In this document: piece after piece, positions 46,228 through 56,140 of the stretch
Layout of the letters: every line of letters begins with the position of its first letter
Numbering within the stretch: position 1 is the first letter of the stretch
Assembly (NCBI GenBank): GCA_022446825.1
Contig: JAKVBY010000031.1
Location: 42,858 to 99,857, forward strand
Direction: 5' to 3'
Origin: Pirellulaceae bacterium
Lineage (GTDB): Bacteria > Planctomycetota > Planctomycetia > Pirellulales > Pirellulaceae
DNA: 57,000 nt
Translations under genes and position numbers: made by a program
Notes under the pieces: model-generated
What the model saw: only the letters and a program-made list of their open reading frames with translations
Told to the model about the DNA's origin: nothing
Databases searched by the model: none

Positions 46228-46707
46228 ATGGTATCCTGTCGCCACATTTCTGCAGTCGCTCCCTTGGTCTTAGTTTTGCTCGCTTTCAATCATGAGACAA
46301 AAGGACAATCAGAGGGCTTTGTGGACGAGCAAGTTCGCGAGCGCCTTGATACGTTTTTTAACGCGCTCAAAGACGAGGAAATTACCGCTGAAACTGCCAT
46401 TCAAGGACTACTCGATGGGAGCCCGCTGGCAAATAATCTTGAGAAAATCAATCGGCTTGTGGAAAGTCTTGAATCTTTTGATGACAACTACGGTCGCTTG
46501 GTCACTGCAGAGCCAATTGTCTTTAGACCGATTGGCTCAAACCAAGATCTTGTCATCGCAAAATACCTCTACAAGGCTGAGCGCTATCCTGTGGCTTGGC
46601 ATTTCACGTTTTATCGTGCACCTAGTCGCGTTTCCGAAAAAGAACTGGTTGTCATCGCCCTCCGATTCGACACAAAGCTGGAGTCGCTGCTGAATCCCAT
46701 TCCATGA
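46228..46707 (+). CDS. Small exported protein of unknown function
   Basis: This 159-residue protein has a signal peptide (MVSCRHISAVAPLVLVLLAF; cleavage near KGQSEG). The rest is a helical N-part (QVRERLDTFFNALKDEE) and a beta-rich C-part (RPIGSNQDLVIAKYLYKAERYPVAWHFTFYR, VVIALRFDTKLES). The C-part resembles DUF3887/SnoaL-like small folds, but I do not assign it. It is downstream of folC on the same strand and may be co-transcribed. Confidence 0.7.
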   Translation: MVSCRHISAVAPLVLVLLAFNHETKGQSEGFVDEQVRERLDTFFNALKDEEITAETAIQGLLDGSPLANNLEKINRLVESLESFDDNYGRLVTAEPIVFRPIGSNQDLVIAKYLYKAERYPVAWHFTFYRAPSRVSEKELVVIALRFDTKLESLLNPIP

Positions 46708-47278
46708 CTGAGGTCGGATGGTTGCTCGTGAGAACCGACCCAGTTACTCGGCGCATGCAATCGCTGTAGGTAAACGAAGGTTTTTCACTAGCAGAAAAAC
46801 ATCGGTTCTGGGGAATCTGCTCAGTGCGTCTCCGTGCAATCTAGCAAATTTACACATCGCTGGCCGGAGTGGGTTTCAACTCCCACAAACTAGCAACCAA
46901 AGACGCAATGTAGGGATCCGCCCAAGGTAAGATGTCGTGTTCCATCGGGGGTTCAGGACATCTTTCATCATTACCCAAACAAGCAGCCCAGGTAGCACTC
47001 TCGTGAATCGTTGGCGTGGTCATCAGCGTTCCTCCACGGTTGCGGCATCGTTTCGAGACTTTAATCGGTTCGTCGCACCAGCTCTCTTGCCTGTCATGCA
47101 GGCTGTTGCGGTGTCATCTGCAATCGCCATACCAATTGACAAGCAAACTTTGATAAGGCTGCCGAGAAAGACGAAATAGCGGCGAGGACGACCAAGAGCG
47201 GCCACCAACTAGCAACGCCGCGTGGGGAAATTTACGAAATATGGTGTAAGAATTTCAAACACCCATATTGTGGGTAGC
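46708..47278. other. Intergenic region between convergent genes
   Basis: About 570 bases. A GTGGG/CCCAC hairpin with an eight-base loop lies near 46870-46887 and looks superficially like a tRNA T-arm, but the rest of a tRNA is missing. ACCCA/TGGGT at 47261-47275 is followed by a T-rich stretch on the plus strand and might terminate the folC transcript. Small frames lack support. Confidence 0.4.
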
Positions 47279-48646
47279 TTATTTTTCGGGCTGGCTACCC
47301 TGTTCGCTGATTTTGCCTGCGATGTATTCAAGCGCTTTCTTCAACTGGGGATCGCCGTTACTGGGGTCGACAATTTCATCGTTTTCTTCACTTTCTTCAC
47401 CAACGGCTGTCTCCGCATGATCGTTACCTGCGTCTCCGACAACGAGAGGTCGCACGATGTCGCGATCCCGCCGCATCTGGGCAACTTGCTTGAATTGGTC
47501 TTCCGTTAAAGCGCATTGGAAACCTGCACTCGGACGGACACCCCAATCATCCTCGTCAAATTCATCCCAATCTTTTTTTGATCGATGAATGTTTTTTTCA
47601 CTCGGCCGCCAGTAGGTAGCCGTTGTTAGCTTCAAAGCACTACGACCGCCCTCCATCTCAATCACATTCTGGACACTGCCTTTGCCCCAGGTTCTTTGTC
47701 CAATCAGTGTTGCGCGACCATGATCTTTTAGACAAGCCGCAACAATTTCACTGGCACTGGCGGTTAGTCGGTCCACAAGGATTGCCACGGGAATACCCGC
47801 ATCCACCAACACCCCTGGTGTGGCAAGATGCTCTCGGAGAACTCTTTTGCCACGTCCAAGGGTTCGCACGATCCGACCCTCATCCAAAAACATATCGCAA
47901 ACTTCGACGGCAGCTGTCAACAACCCTCCTGCATTCTCTCGCAAGTCGATAATCAAAGCGTCGATCGAATGCGACGAATAATCGAGGGCAACCTTGAGCT
48001 CTTCAACCGTTCGTTCCCCAAAAGAATTAATGCGGATATAGCCAATTTGTGGCGCATGCTCCAGATAGAACTCCCAAGCACCGCTATCTTGGCGCGTATC
48101 CCCCATCACCGACTCGGTCATGATTTGTGCGCGCCTCATAGAAACGACGAGCGGCTTCTCGACACCCCGCCGTTGGAGAGTAAGTTCGACCTTCGAACCC
48201 AACTTTCCTCGCATTTGTTTAACTGCATCCGCAAGCTTCAGACCTGTCGTATCCAAATCATCAATTCTCAATATGACATCAGCAGCTTGAACACCAGCTC
48301 GGTAAGCAGGCGTATTCAATAAAGGGCTCACCACAACCAACCGCTCTTCCCGCGGTGGCCCATCGACAATAATGCCGATTCCGCCAAATTGCTGATCGAG
48401 ACTTTCCTGAAATCGCAAATATTGTTCTGGCGGAATATAAGTCGAATACGGATCCAATCCGCTCACCATACCCTCCAGCGCATCTTCAAATAGCTGTCGC
48501 GATTCGATCGGAGCCACATAATTCCCTGCAATGATTTCTAATGCTTGGCTCAAGGTCCGCGCTTCCTGAGTCTTGGGTGCTTTGCTATAGCACAACAGCG
48601 AAAACACGATCACAGCAAACATGATGGACATATTTCGAGATGGCAT
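47279..48646 (-). CDS. C-terminal processing peptidase, S41A (CtpA/Tsp family)
   Basis: This 455-residue exported protease has an N-terminal signal/anchor (SIMFAVIVFSLLCYSKA) and a PDZ domain at about 90-165. The catalytic domain has Ser297 (TASASEIVA), Lys322 and Gln326 (GKGSVQ) at the spacing of characterised family members. The usual DLRxNPGG reads DLRENAGG. Residues ~360-455 form a C-terminal extension rich in Asp/Glu (EDDWGVRPS and a highly acidic stretch). It cleaves substrates near their C-termini in the envelope; the target is unknown. Confidence 0.93.
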   Translation of the reverse strand: MPSRNMSIMFAVIVFSLLCYSKAPKTQEARTLSQALEIIAGNYVAPIESRQLFEDALEGMVSGLDPYSTYIPPEQYLRFQESLDQQFGGIGIIVDGPPREERLVVVSPLLNTPAYRAGVQAADVILRIDDLDTTGLKLADAVKQMRGKLGSKVELTLQRRGVEKPLVVSMRRAQIMTESVMGDTRQDSGAWEFYLEHAPQIGYIRINSFGERTVEELKVALDYSSHSIDALIIDLRENAGGLLTAAVEVCDMFLDEGRIVRTLGRGKRVLREHLATPGVLVDAGIPVAILVDRLTASASEIVAACLKDHGRATLIGQRTWGKGSVQNVIEMEGGRSALKLTTATYWRPSEKNIHRSKKDWDEFDEDDWGVRPSAGFQCALTEDQFKQVAQMRRDRDIVRPLVVGDAGNDHAETAVGEESEENDEIVDPSNGDPQLKKALEYIAGKISEQGSQPEK

Positions 48647-49207
48647 GGGGGCAGATCCTTCACATGATCGGTGAATGTGTTCTCTATCAGTCTATGGTAC
48701 CGTTCCGCTATGGTGAGGGAAGTCCGCCGGTCGTGCAGTGGCACGGATTCACACGGAAAACATTGCCAAAACAAGGCGGTCATCTTGGGTCACACCGATT
48801 CGCAACGACGATCTTCACCGACAGCCGTAACTCGCCAATCTGATCTCCCAAATTGATTTCATCTATTTCAGTGATCGTTGGAAATACAATTTAAAGAATC
48901 TGCGTACCTGAATCGCGGCGTGCGCCCACAACTAGGATAAGCCAAATCTCAAGCACACAAGAAGAAATGACACCTCGCCGCCAAGGGACCACAATCTGAT
49001 CTCGCAGGAACGACGAGAAGAAACTAGATGTTGTCATCTCGGTTTTTCCCCGTGCTTTCTTTATCGAACTAGTCGCTACGACTCCGGGCGGCAACAGTTT
49101 CCAAGAGGCATCAACGGAAAAGATTCGTCGAAGCCGAGTAACCTCCACCGGTCACTTCACAGAGGCAAGATCGTGAGACCAAATGCAAGGCGTCTTGCAA
49201 TCCCGCT
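48647..49207. other. Intergenic region, nothing recognised
   Basis: About 560 bases between two minus-strand genes. It should carry the CtpA promoter and the end of the DUF1501 transcript. I see no RNA, repeat or supported gene. Confidence 0.5.
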
Positions 49208-50653
49208 CTAGACAAGAATCTTTGCTTCAACTCGACCATGCACATCGGTAAGTCGATAATCTCGACCGCGGAAACGAAAGGTCAGCCGTTCATGATGGAT
49301 CCCTAAGCAATGCAAGATGGTTGCATGAAGGTCATGAACGTGCATTGCGTCTTCGGTAACATTATAGGAGAACGCATCGGTTTTTCCGATGGTTACGCCT
49401 GGCTTGATACCGCCGCCGGCCATCCAAATGGTAAAACAACGAGGATGGTGATCGCGACCATAATCATCCTGGTTGAGAGCGCCTTGGCAGTAGGCAGTCC
49501 GACCAAATTCTCCTGCCCAAACAACCAAAGTATCGTTTAACAAACCACGCTGTTTGAGATCTTGAACCAGTGCTGCCGACGGCTGGTCCGTTTGTTTGCA
49601 CTTACCACGAATGCGTGTCGTTAGGTGCGTGTGGTGATCCCAACCCCGATGATATAGTTGGACAAAACGAACTCCTTTTTCCACCAGACGCCGCGCCAGT
49701 AAACAATTTGCGGCATAGGTACCTGGTTCGGTTACCTCGGGACCATACATTTTCAAAGTTTGTTCGGATTCATCCGCAATGTCTGCAATCTCTGGCACGG
49801 ACATCTGCATACGAAATGCTAACTCCGCTTGCTCAATCCGTGTATTGATCTCCGGATCACCGAACTCTTCGACTTGAAGTTGATTTAGTTTAGCTTGCGC
49901 GTCGAGCATTCGACGGCTGGTTTTGAGATCGATGCCGGGTGGATTGGACAAAAATAATAGCGCCTCACCTCGACTGCGAAATTTAACGCCCTGATACTCA
50001 GAGGGAAGAAATCCATGACCCCACAAACGTCCAAACAGCGGCTGGTCGCCGGGGCGACCACCGGAAATGAAAACAACAAAGGAAGGCAAATTTGAATTTT
50101 CACTACCCAGCCCATAGCTCAACCATGCTCCAAGGCTCGGCCGTCCTGGTTGTTGGCTACCGGTCTGCATAAAGGTAATTGCTGGGTCATGGTTGATCGC
50201 ATCGGTAGTGACCGAACGCACGAAACAAAGTTCATCAACGATGCTCGCCGTATGCGGTAAGAGCTCACTCACGTTGGCGCCGCATTGACCGTGTTGAGCG
50301 AATTTGAACATTGATGCTGTTAGAGGCTTTTTCTCTTGATCAGCTGTCATGCTGGTTAAACGCTGACCCATGCGGACAGAATCGGGAATCTCTTCACCAT
50401 GACGTCGTTCCAATTCTGGTTTTGGATCGAACAGATCAATCTGAGAAGGTGCACCCGATTGATGCAAAAAAATGACTCGTTTGGCTCGAGGCGCAAAATG
50501 GGGCAGCTGATCTGACTCAGCGGTCGAGTCTTCTGCAAACAACCGTGGGTTTATCAGTGCCGCCAGCGCGGCCACACCGACACCACCGCTTGCGCGACCA
50601 ACAAATTGGCGGCGGGTTTGGAATTCTACAAATTGTGAGCGTAGACTGGTCAT
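49208..50653 (-). CDS. DUF1501 protein with Tat signal (second copy)
   Basis: This 481-residue protein has the twin-arginine motif TRRQFVGRASGG at about residues 13-24. The DUF1501 body has IFLHQSGAPSQIDLFDPKP, DAINHDPAITFMQTG, LYHRGWDHHTHL, LVVWAGEFGRTAYCQG and RDHHPRCFTIWMAGGGIKPG. His and Asp residues of the phosphatase-like fold are kept. It follows the DUF1549/LamG/DUF1553 gene by eight bases, so the two form an operon. It is 64 residues longer than the first copy and its partner gene differs greatly. Confidence 0.92.
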   Translation of the reverse strand: MTSLRSQFVEFQTRRQFVGRASGGVGVAALAALINPRLFAEDSTAESDQLPHFAPRAKRVIFLHQSGAPSQIDLFDPKPELERRHGEEIPDSVRMGQRLTSMTADQEKKPLTASMFKFAQHGQCGANVSELLPHTASIVDELCFVRSVTTDAINHDPAITFMQTGSQQPGRPSLGAWLSYGLGSENSNLPSFVVFISGGRPGDQPLFGRLWGHGFLPSEYQGVKFRSRGEALLFLSNPPGIDLKTSRRMLDAQAKLNQLQVEEFGDPEINTRIEQAELAFRMQMSVPEIADIADESEQTLKMYGPEVTEPGTYAANCLLARRLVEKGVRFVQLYHRGWDHHTHLTTRIRGKCKQTDQPSAALVQDLKQRGLLNDTLVVWAGEFGRTAYCQGALNQDDYGRDHHPRCFTIWMAGGGIKPGVTIGKTDAFSYNVTEDAMHVHDLHATILHCLGIHHERLTFRFRGRDYRLTDVHGRVEAKILV

Positions 50654-50661
50654 CGTTTGTA

Positions 50662-53613
50662 CTAATAAGAGATGGCTTCATCGAGGCCCAAAATGGCACT
50701 GGCAACAGTCGACCAAGCTGCAAGTTCTGCGGGCTCAAGTCGCTCGTCGACTGCTGAATCACCGACACTCAAATATTTTTTAGCGGCCTCAGAATCCTGC
50801 CTAAAGGTCGCGAGCTGCTTCGCAAAAAGGTTACCAAGAATGACGCGCTCGTTTTCCGTCGGGCGGCGGGATGTGACCAATCGCCAAATAAACTCAAGCC
50901 GTTGTTCCTTGGTACTACCCCCTTCGGCCATTACCCGTTCTGCCAGGGCACGAGCCGCCTCGACATAAATGGGTGAGTTTTTCAGAATAAGCATCTGCAA
51001 GGGTGTGTTTGAAGTCCCGCGGCGAGTCGTACAAGATTCACGATTGGGCGCGTCAAAAGCCTCTAAAAAAACCGGTGGCACGCTGCGCTTCCAAAACGTG
51101 TAGACACCTCGGCGATACAAATCACCACGCTGACTCTGTTGATAAATCTGGGCCGTATAATCGTCCGGATTGTAAGAAAGCTCTTCCCAAAGTCCCGCTG
51201 GGTGATACGGAGAGACACTAACACCGCCGAGCGTGTTGACCATTAAACGACTAACCGCAATCGCATGATCGCGAATGGCTTCGGCTTCCAGACGCCGACG
51301 TGGGCCGCGGGCAAGCCACTGATTTGATGGATCGAATTGTCGAATTTTGCTCACGGTTCGTGCGGATTGCTGGTACGCTGCAGATGTGACGATCAATCGA
51401 TGCATGCGTTTCACATTCCAGCCTGTATCGCGAAATTCAACCGCGAGCCAATCTAACAAGTCCAAATGCGACGGGTGTTCACCCCGCGTACCAAAGTTTT
51501 CGCTCGTGGGTACAATCCCCTGCCCAAAATGCGCCTGCCACAATCGATTGATTGCCACACGTGCGGTCAACGGATTGCGGTGATCCATCAGCCATTGAGC
51601 TAAACCCAGTCGATCTCGCGAAGCTTCCTCCGTCAGTGGCGGTAAAAACTCCGGTGTACCAGCGGTTACTTTTTCTCCCGTCGCGCGGTAGTCCCCGCGA
51701 TTCAGCACAAACGTATCTCGTGACGTTTCCATGTCCTGCATCACCATCGTGGCAACGATCGATCTTTCCAACTGTTGCTGCCGGCGTTGGTTGAGGCGGC
51801 GTTCGTCAAGAATCTTCCGATATCGGGAATCAACATTTTCCAGAAAATGCTGCCTCACGATGCTCAGCTGTTCCAGCGTGCGCTGTTCCGCAGGAATCCT
51901 CACAAACTGTCCAATGGGATCTGCACCTGCCAACAGGGCAATTTCGTGAATCGACAATGCCCTGTCATAAATCCGCACTTCATCCAAGATTCCACGAAAC
52001 TCGCTACCCGTTTGGAGTCGGCCGATACTTAACAAACCACCCGTCGATGCCAGTTTATCCATCGTGCCATCAACCGGATCTGTTGCTTGAAGATCACCGT
52101 CAATAAAAATCTGCACCGTAAGATCGCCGCGCGAACTATCGCAGCTCGCGCTGATGTGATGCCAGGAAAATTCTTGCAATTGATCTCTTGTGCGAACGCG
52201 CAAAATACGATCTGCGTTGAGCCGGAAATCTACTAGCACGTGCCCATTTTCAAGCCATAGATTAAACCCGCCGGAAAGCTCTTGATCCGTCGTACGGGAA
52301 ACGAGAGTCATAGGAACCGTGGAAGTTGGAAAAACCCAAGCGCTAATTGAGAAAGCCTTGGCGAATTCGTAATCCCAGTCGATGTCAAATGTGGCGTGCG
52401 TCTTTCCCGTTAGTAACAATGCGTCGGAAAATTTACCTTTGGTCCAGGTGACTTTTCCATGCGTTTCCGCGGAGATTCTCGTCACCTCATCGACAAGCAC
52501 ACCATCCTCGTTTTGATCGAAGGATGTGTAAAAGACCATACCTTCGGGCAACGCGCCAAGATTTGCTTCACCAGCCAACAATTGTCGTTCCCAAGGTTTC
52601 TGATCTTTTTTCGCCACCTCCGCTCTTTGCTGTAACGCAGCTGCAAATTCCCGGTCTCGATTTTTATATTGGGAAAGCCGAAGTTGCTGTCGATCCGTAG
52701 GCGCTTTGACCGTAGGTTCTGCATTGCCTGTGCGACCATCCAATCCTTTTTCCGGCACCGAATTAAAGAAGGCAAAAAAACGGTAGTAGTCGCGTTGGGA
52801 AATGGGATCATATTTATGATCGTGACAGCGCGCGCAGCGAAAGGTTTGCCCGAGCCAAACGGTCGCTGTTGTATTAACTCGGTCGGCGACGTATTCAATG
52901 CGGTATTCCTCGGCAATCGCACCAGCTTCAAAATTTATCATGTTGTTACGATTGAAACCGGTGGCGACTAGCAACGGTAGATCGTCGTTGCGGACGGCTT
53001 CCGTAGCAGCCATGTCACCGCGTTGCCGCGCAACGAGCAAATCACCTGCCAATTGCTGCAGCGTGAAACGATCAAAGGATAAGTTGCGGTTGAAGGCACC
53101 AATCACCCAATCGCGCCAACGCCACATGTCGCGATGACTATCCATATGATATCCATGAGTGTCCGCATAACGTGCTAGATCAAGCCAACTAACGGCCATC
53201 CGTTCGCCATATCTTGGTGAAGCCAGGAGGCCGTCGACGACTCGTTCGTACGCATCCGGCGCCTGATCATTTAAAAAATGATCGATTTGCCTGAGCGTCG
53301 GAGGAAGTCCAACCAAACCGAAAGAGACCCTCCGCAAAAGTCGTTCGCGTCTTGCCAAGGTCGCAGGTGCAATCTTCTGATGTGCCAGCTCTGCAAGAAC
53401 AAACGTGTCAATCGCATTGACAGACCATGCCGCCTCATCACCCGTCGGAATTGTGGGCCGTTGGGGGCTGCGATAGGCCCAATGATCTGAGTCGAGTTGC
53501 TCCGCCAATAGCGGGCTCACCAAGATCCATGGGGTTAGTATTTTGACAACTCTGAGGAATATCACAATTTGCGCGGTAATGCCAGGTTTATTTGATGAGT
53601 GAAATACGATCAC
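50662..53613 (-). CDS. DUF1549-LamG-DUF1553 exported protein
   Basis: This 983-residue protein has a signal-type N-terminus ([22 protein letters not shown]). DUF1549 at about 45-265 has [14 protein letters not shown] and the [11 protein letters not shown] haem-like motif. A LamG/concanavalin-like domain (about 365-560) follows, with [46 protein letters not shown] and [22 protein letters not shown]1553 (about 660-950) has [23 protein letters not shown] and [16 protein letters not shown]. The LamG domain should bind sugar. The DUF1501 gene is eight bases downstream. There is no cytochrome PSCyt1 domain. Confidence 0.92.
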   Translation of the reverse strand: MIVFHSSNKPGITAQIVIFLRVVKILTPWILVSPLLAEQLDSDHWAYRSPQRPTIPTGDEAAWSVNAIDTFVLAELAHQKIAPATLARRERLLRRVSFGLVGLPPTLRQIDHFLNDQAPDAYERVVDGLLASPRYGERMAVSWLDLARYADTHGYHMDSHRDMWRWRDWVIGAFNRNLSFDRFTLQQLAGDLLVARQRGDMAATEAVRNDDLPLLVATGFNRNNMINFEAGAIAEEYRIEYVADRVNTTATVWLGQTFRCARCHDHKYDPISQRDYYRFFAFFNSVPEKGLDGRTGNAEPTVKAPTDRQQLRLSQYKNRDREFAAALQQRAEVAKKDQKPWERQLLAGEANLGALPEGMVFYTSFDQNEDGVLVDEVTRISAETHGKVTWTKGKFSDALLLTGKTHATFDIDWDYEFAKAFSISAWVFPTSTVPMTLVSRTTDQELSGGFNLWLENGHVLVDFRLNADRILRVRTRDQLQEFSWHHISASCDSSRGDLTVQIFIDGDLQATDPVDGTMDKLASTGGLLSIGRLQTGSEFRGILDEVRIYDRALSIHEIALLAGADPIGQFVRIPAEQRTLEQLSIVRQHFLENVDSRYRKILDERRLNQRRQQQLERSIVATMVMQDMETSRDTFVLNRGDYRATGEKVTAGTPEFLPPLTEEASRDRLGLAQWLMDHRNPLTARVAINRLWQAHFGQGIVPTSENFGTRGEHPSHLDLLDWLAVEFRDTGWNVKRMHRLIVTSAAYQQSARTVSKIRQFDPSNQWLARGPRRRLEAEAIRDHAIAVSRLMVNTLGGVSVSPYHPAGLWEELSYNPDDYTAQIYQQSQRGDLYRRGVYTFWKRSVPPVFLEAFDAPNRESCTTRRGTSNTPLQMLILKNSPIYVEAARALAERVMAEGGSTKEQRLEFIWRLVTSRRPTENERVILGNLFAKQLATFRQDSEAAKKYLSVGDSAVDERLEPAELAAWSTVASAILGLDEAISY

Positions 53614-53802
53614 ACGCCAAAACGGTCCGTCCAGCTATCTACATCATACGTGCTAAAAGCTGCCGACGTCCCAACTTCTCTGCGTAATTTAGACATATTC
53701 AGAGCAAGCGCAGACAAACCATCTTCCCAACCGGTCATCTTGCCTGGCTGGTTTCGATGGCTTAAGAATGAAGCGTTACCTCGGAACTTGGACGATATCG
53801 TC

Positions 53803-54972
53803 ATGACGGCGCGGCCCCAATCAGTTTTTCCCAATCAGTTGCCCACGTATGCAGAGCGCGAACGCGTTTTACTTGCGCCCTACGCGATGCATAGCGTCGA
53901 TTCAAAGGGTCGTCGATATTTCGAGACGGAACATCAATACCGCGGACCTTTTCAACGTGATCGCGATCGTATCCTTCACAGTGCTGCGTTTCGACGATTG
54001 AGTGGTAAAATGCAAGTCTTCACTGGGGAAATGGGTGACTATCATCGAACCCGTTTGACCCACACGTACGAAGTCGCTTCGATTGCTCGGACGATTGGGC
54101 GCACGCTACGATTGAACGAAGACCTGATAGAAGCTTTAGCACTGTTTCACGATATTGGGCATCCACCTTTTGGGCATGCAGGTGAGGACACTTTGCATGC
54201 CTGTCTGGAAGGTTACGGTGGTTTTTCCCACAACCGTCATGCGCTCACCATTGCAGAAGAGCTAGAAGTTCGATACCACGCTTTTCCTGGATTAAACCTC
54301 ACCTCGGAGGTGCTCGAGGGTCAATTCGAACGCACGGCAAAACAGTCCAACTCTGCAGCCCCGTTACTCGAAGTCCAATTAGTTGACGCGGCCGACAGTA
54401 TTACATACGACGCGCACGATGTGGACGATGCATTAAAACTTGGGCTTGTCCAAATTGCAGAACTGAAACAAGTGCCCCTTTTGCGAGAGATCGTACACGA
54501 CGTGCAACAGGAGCATACGTGCTTGAGTGCAGACCATCTGCGGATGGCCTTAGTCCACGGCCTGATTGATCGCCAAGTAAGGAACGTCCTCGCATATTGT
54601 GGCCATAAGCTCAAAGAATTGGCTTTTGAAAATGCTACAATAGCCCGCCAATCGCCTTTTCGAATTGGACCTGACAAAGAACTTGCCAGCCAAAAGTCCG
54701 AGCTTGAAACCTTTCTTTATGAGTACGTTTATCGGCACCGAAAGCTAATGGAAATTCGCCACACAGCAAAAACAAAGCTTGGCGCGACGTTCACATTCTA
54801 TATCGACCATCATGATCAACTCCCGCCACGATATCAAAAGCGTGCCGAATCAATCGGATTACACCGTAGTGTGGGTGAATATCTGGCAGGAATGACCGAT
54901 CGCTTCCTGGAAAAACAATTCTCACAAATGCAAAGCCGGGGTGGTGAGGAGAATGGTGTCTACGAGGGATAG
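53803..54972 (+). CDS. dGTPase-like HD-domain triphosphohydrolase
   Basis: The start at 53803 gives 389 residues and begins close to the family's RExxLLAPYA segment. The frame is open to an ATG at 53599, but that part is not similar to the family and would overlap the divergent DUF1549 gene. HD metal residues are His87 (THTYE) and His116-Asp117 (FHDIGHPPFGH). RGPFQRDRDRILHSAAFRRL is diagnostic for dGTPase-type enzymes. It hydrolyses a dNTP to nucleoside and triphosphate. It is followed by the PIN/TRAM gene 120 bases on. Confidence 0.9.
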   Translation: MTARPQSVFPNQLPTYAERERVLLAPYAMHSVDSKGRRYFETEHQYRGPFQRDRDRILHSAAFRRLSGKMQVFTGEMGDYHRTRLTHTYEVASIARTIGRTLRLNEDLIEALALFHDIGHPPFGHAGEDTLHACLEGYGGFSHNRHALTIAEELEVRYHAFPGLNLTSEVLEGQFERTAKQSNSAAPLLEVQLVDAADSITYDAHDVDDALKLGLVQIAELKQVPLLREIVHDVQQEHTCLSADHLRMALVHGLIDRQVRNVLAYCGHKLKELAFENATIARQSPFRIGPDKELASQKSELETFLYEYVYRHRKLMEIRHTAKTKLGATFTFYIDHHDQLPPRYQKRAESIGLHRSVGEYLAGMTDRFLEKQFSQMQSRGGEENGVYEG

Positions 54973-55092
54973 CATACCGAAATCTCGCTGTTAGAATAGG
55001 TTTGCTGAAATCGTTGAAAGCGCTTCGAGATTTACTCCCACCTTTTTTTGCGCTAACTCGTTGTTTCCAAGGGCGAACCTTCGCTGTCAATC

Positions 55093-56127
55093 ATGGAACT
55101 TTGGATTTTACGCGCTGCATTTCTGGCAACTGCCGTTGGATTGGGGGTTTCCCTTGGAAGTCCCGATACGGCCGATCCATTGAATAATCCTTGGTCAACT
55201 TTTGCCGCTGTTGTCATCTCTGCTTTTGTTGTGGTTGGAGCTGACATTGCGATTGCGCGCAAGCGTATCGAACTCATTACGTGTGTCTATTTCGGGATCA
55301 TCATAGGCCTCTTTCTTACATACGTCGTCAGTCTAGTATTGACTCCGTTGTTCGAAAATTCAGTGAATCCCAACAAAGAACAGATGCTCAATGCAATTCA
55401 GCTCGTCCTCGGCATCTCCTTATGTTACGCGTGCATAAGTCTATTGATTCAAACTAAAGACGATTTTCGCTTCATCATTCCCTACGTAGAGTTTTCTAAG
55501 GAAGTCAAAGGTACAAAGTCATTTATTCTCGACACGAGTGTAATTATTGACGGCCGCATTGCAGATCTCGTGGAAACAAAGGTTCTGGATAGCCAGCTGA
55601 TCATCCCTCGTTTCGTTCTCGGTGAACTGCAGGGAATTGCCGACAGTAGCGATAAGCTTCGCCGGTCGCGGGGCCGACGTGGATTAGACGTTTTAAATGC
55701 CCTGCGCACAAACGAAAATGTCGACCTAAAAATTTATGATCACGAACATGCTGAAATGGCAGACCAGCCAGTCGACATGAAACTCGTTCTCCTCGCAAAA
55801 CATCTAGAAGGGAAAGTGGTTACTGGCGACTATAACCTCAATAAAGTTGCCAAAATCCATAACGTCTCGGTCATCAATCTGAACGACATCGCTAATGCTT
55901 TAAAACCCATTTTGCTTCCCGGCGAGCACATCGACGTACGCATCATCAAAGCCGGCGAAGAACAAAACCAAGGTATCGGTTATCTGGATGACGGTACTAT
56001 GATTGTTGTTGAATCAGCACGCGATCATATCGGCGAGACGGTCAACATTTCCGTGACAAGTGTACTTCAAACAAGTGCCGGACGTATGATCTTTGGCCGC
56101 TACGAAGGCGCAGCTAACAAAACTTAA
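55093..56127 (+). CDS. PIN-TRAM membrane protein (YacL-type)
   Basis: This 344-residue protein has four N-terminal membrane segments (about 7-22, 36-52, 62-84, 95-117). A PIN domain at about 138-255 has the acidic pocket residues in FILDTSVIIDGRI, RFVLGELQGIAD and VVTGDYNLNKVAK. A C-terminal TRAM domain (about 275-340) has EHIDVRIIKAGEEQNQGIGYLDDG. The family is widespread and tied to the envelope; the PIN domain could be a ribonuclease, and its activity is unproven. The order of domains is that of Bacillus YacL. Confidence 0.93.
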   Translation: MELWILRAAFLATAVGLGVSLGSPDTADPLNNPWSTFAAVVISAFVVVGADIAIARKRIELITCVYFGIIIGLFLTYVVSLVLTPLFENSVNPNKEQMLNAIQLVLGISLCYACISLLIQTKDDFRFIIPYVEFSKEVKGTKSFILDTSVIIDGRIADLVETKVLDSQLIIPRFVLGELQGIADSSDKLRRSRGRRGLDVLNALRTNENVDLKIYDHEHAEMADQPVDMKLVLLAKHLEGKVVTGDYNLNKVAKIHNVSVINLNDIANALKPILLPGEHIDVRIIKAGEEQNQGIGYLDDGTMIVVESARDHIGETVNISVTSVLQTSAGRMIFGRYEGAANKT

Positions 56128-56140
56128 AGTGGCCGGTCGC

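Noticed and set aside
46868-46890. T-arm-like hairpin GTGGG...CCCAC
   Set aside because: The loop has eight bases and no acceptor, D or anticodon arms can be placed around it, so it is not a tRNA or tmRNA end.
47023-47208. 61-codon minus-strand frame with a hydrophobic N-terminus
   Set aside because: Too short, no binding site and rest of composition atypical; cannot be supported.
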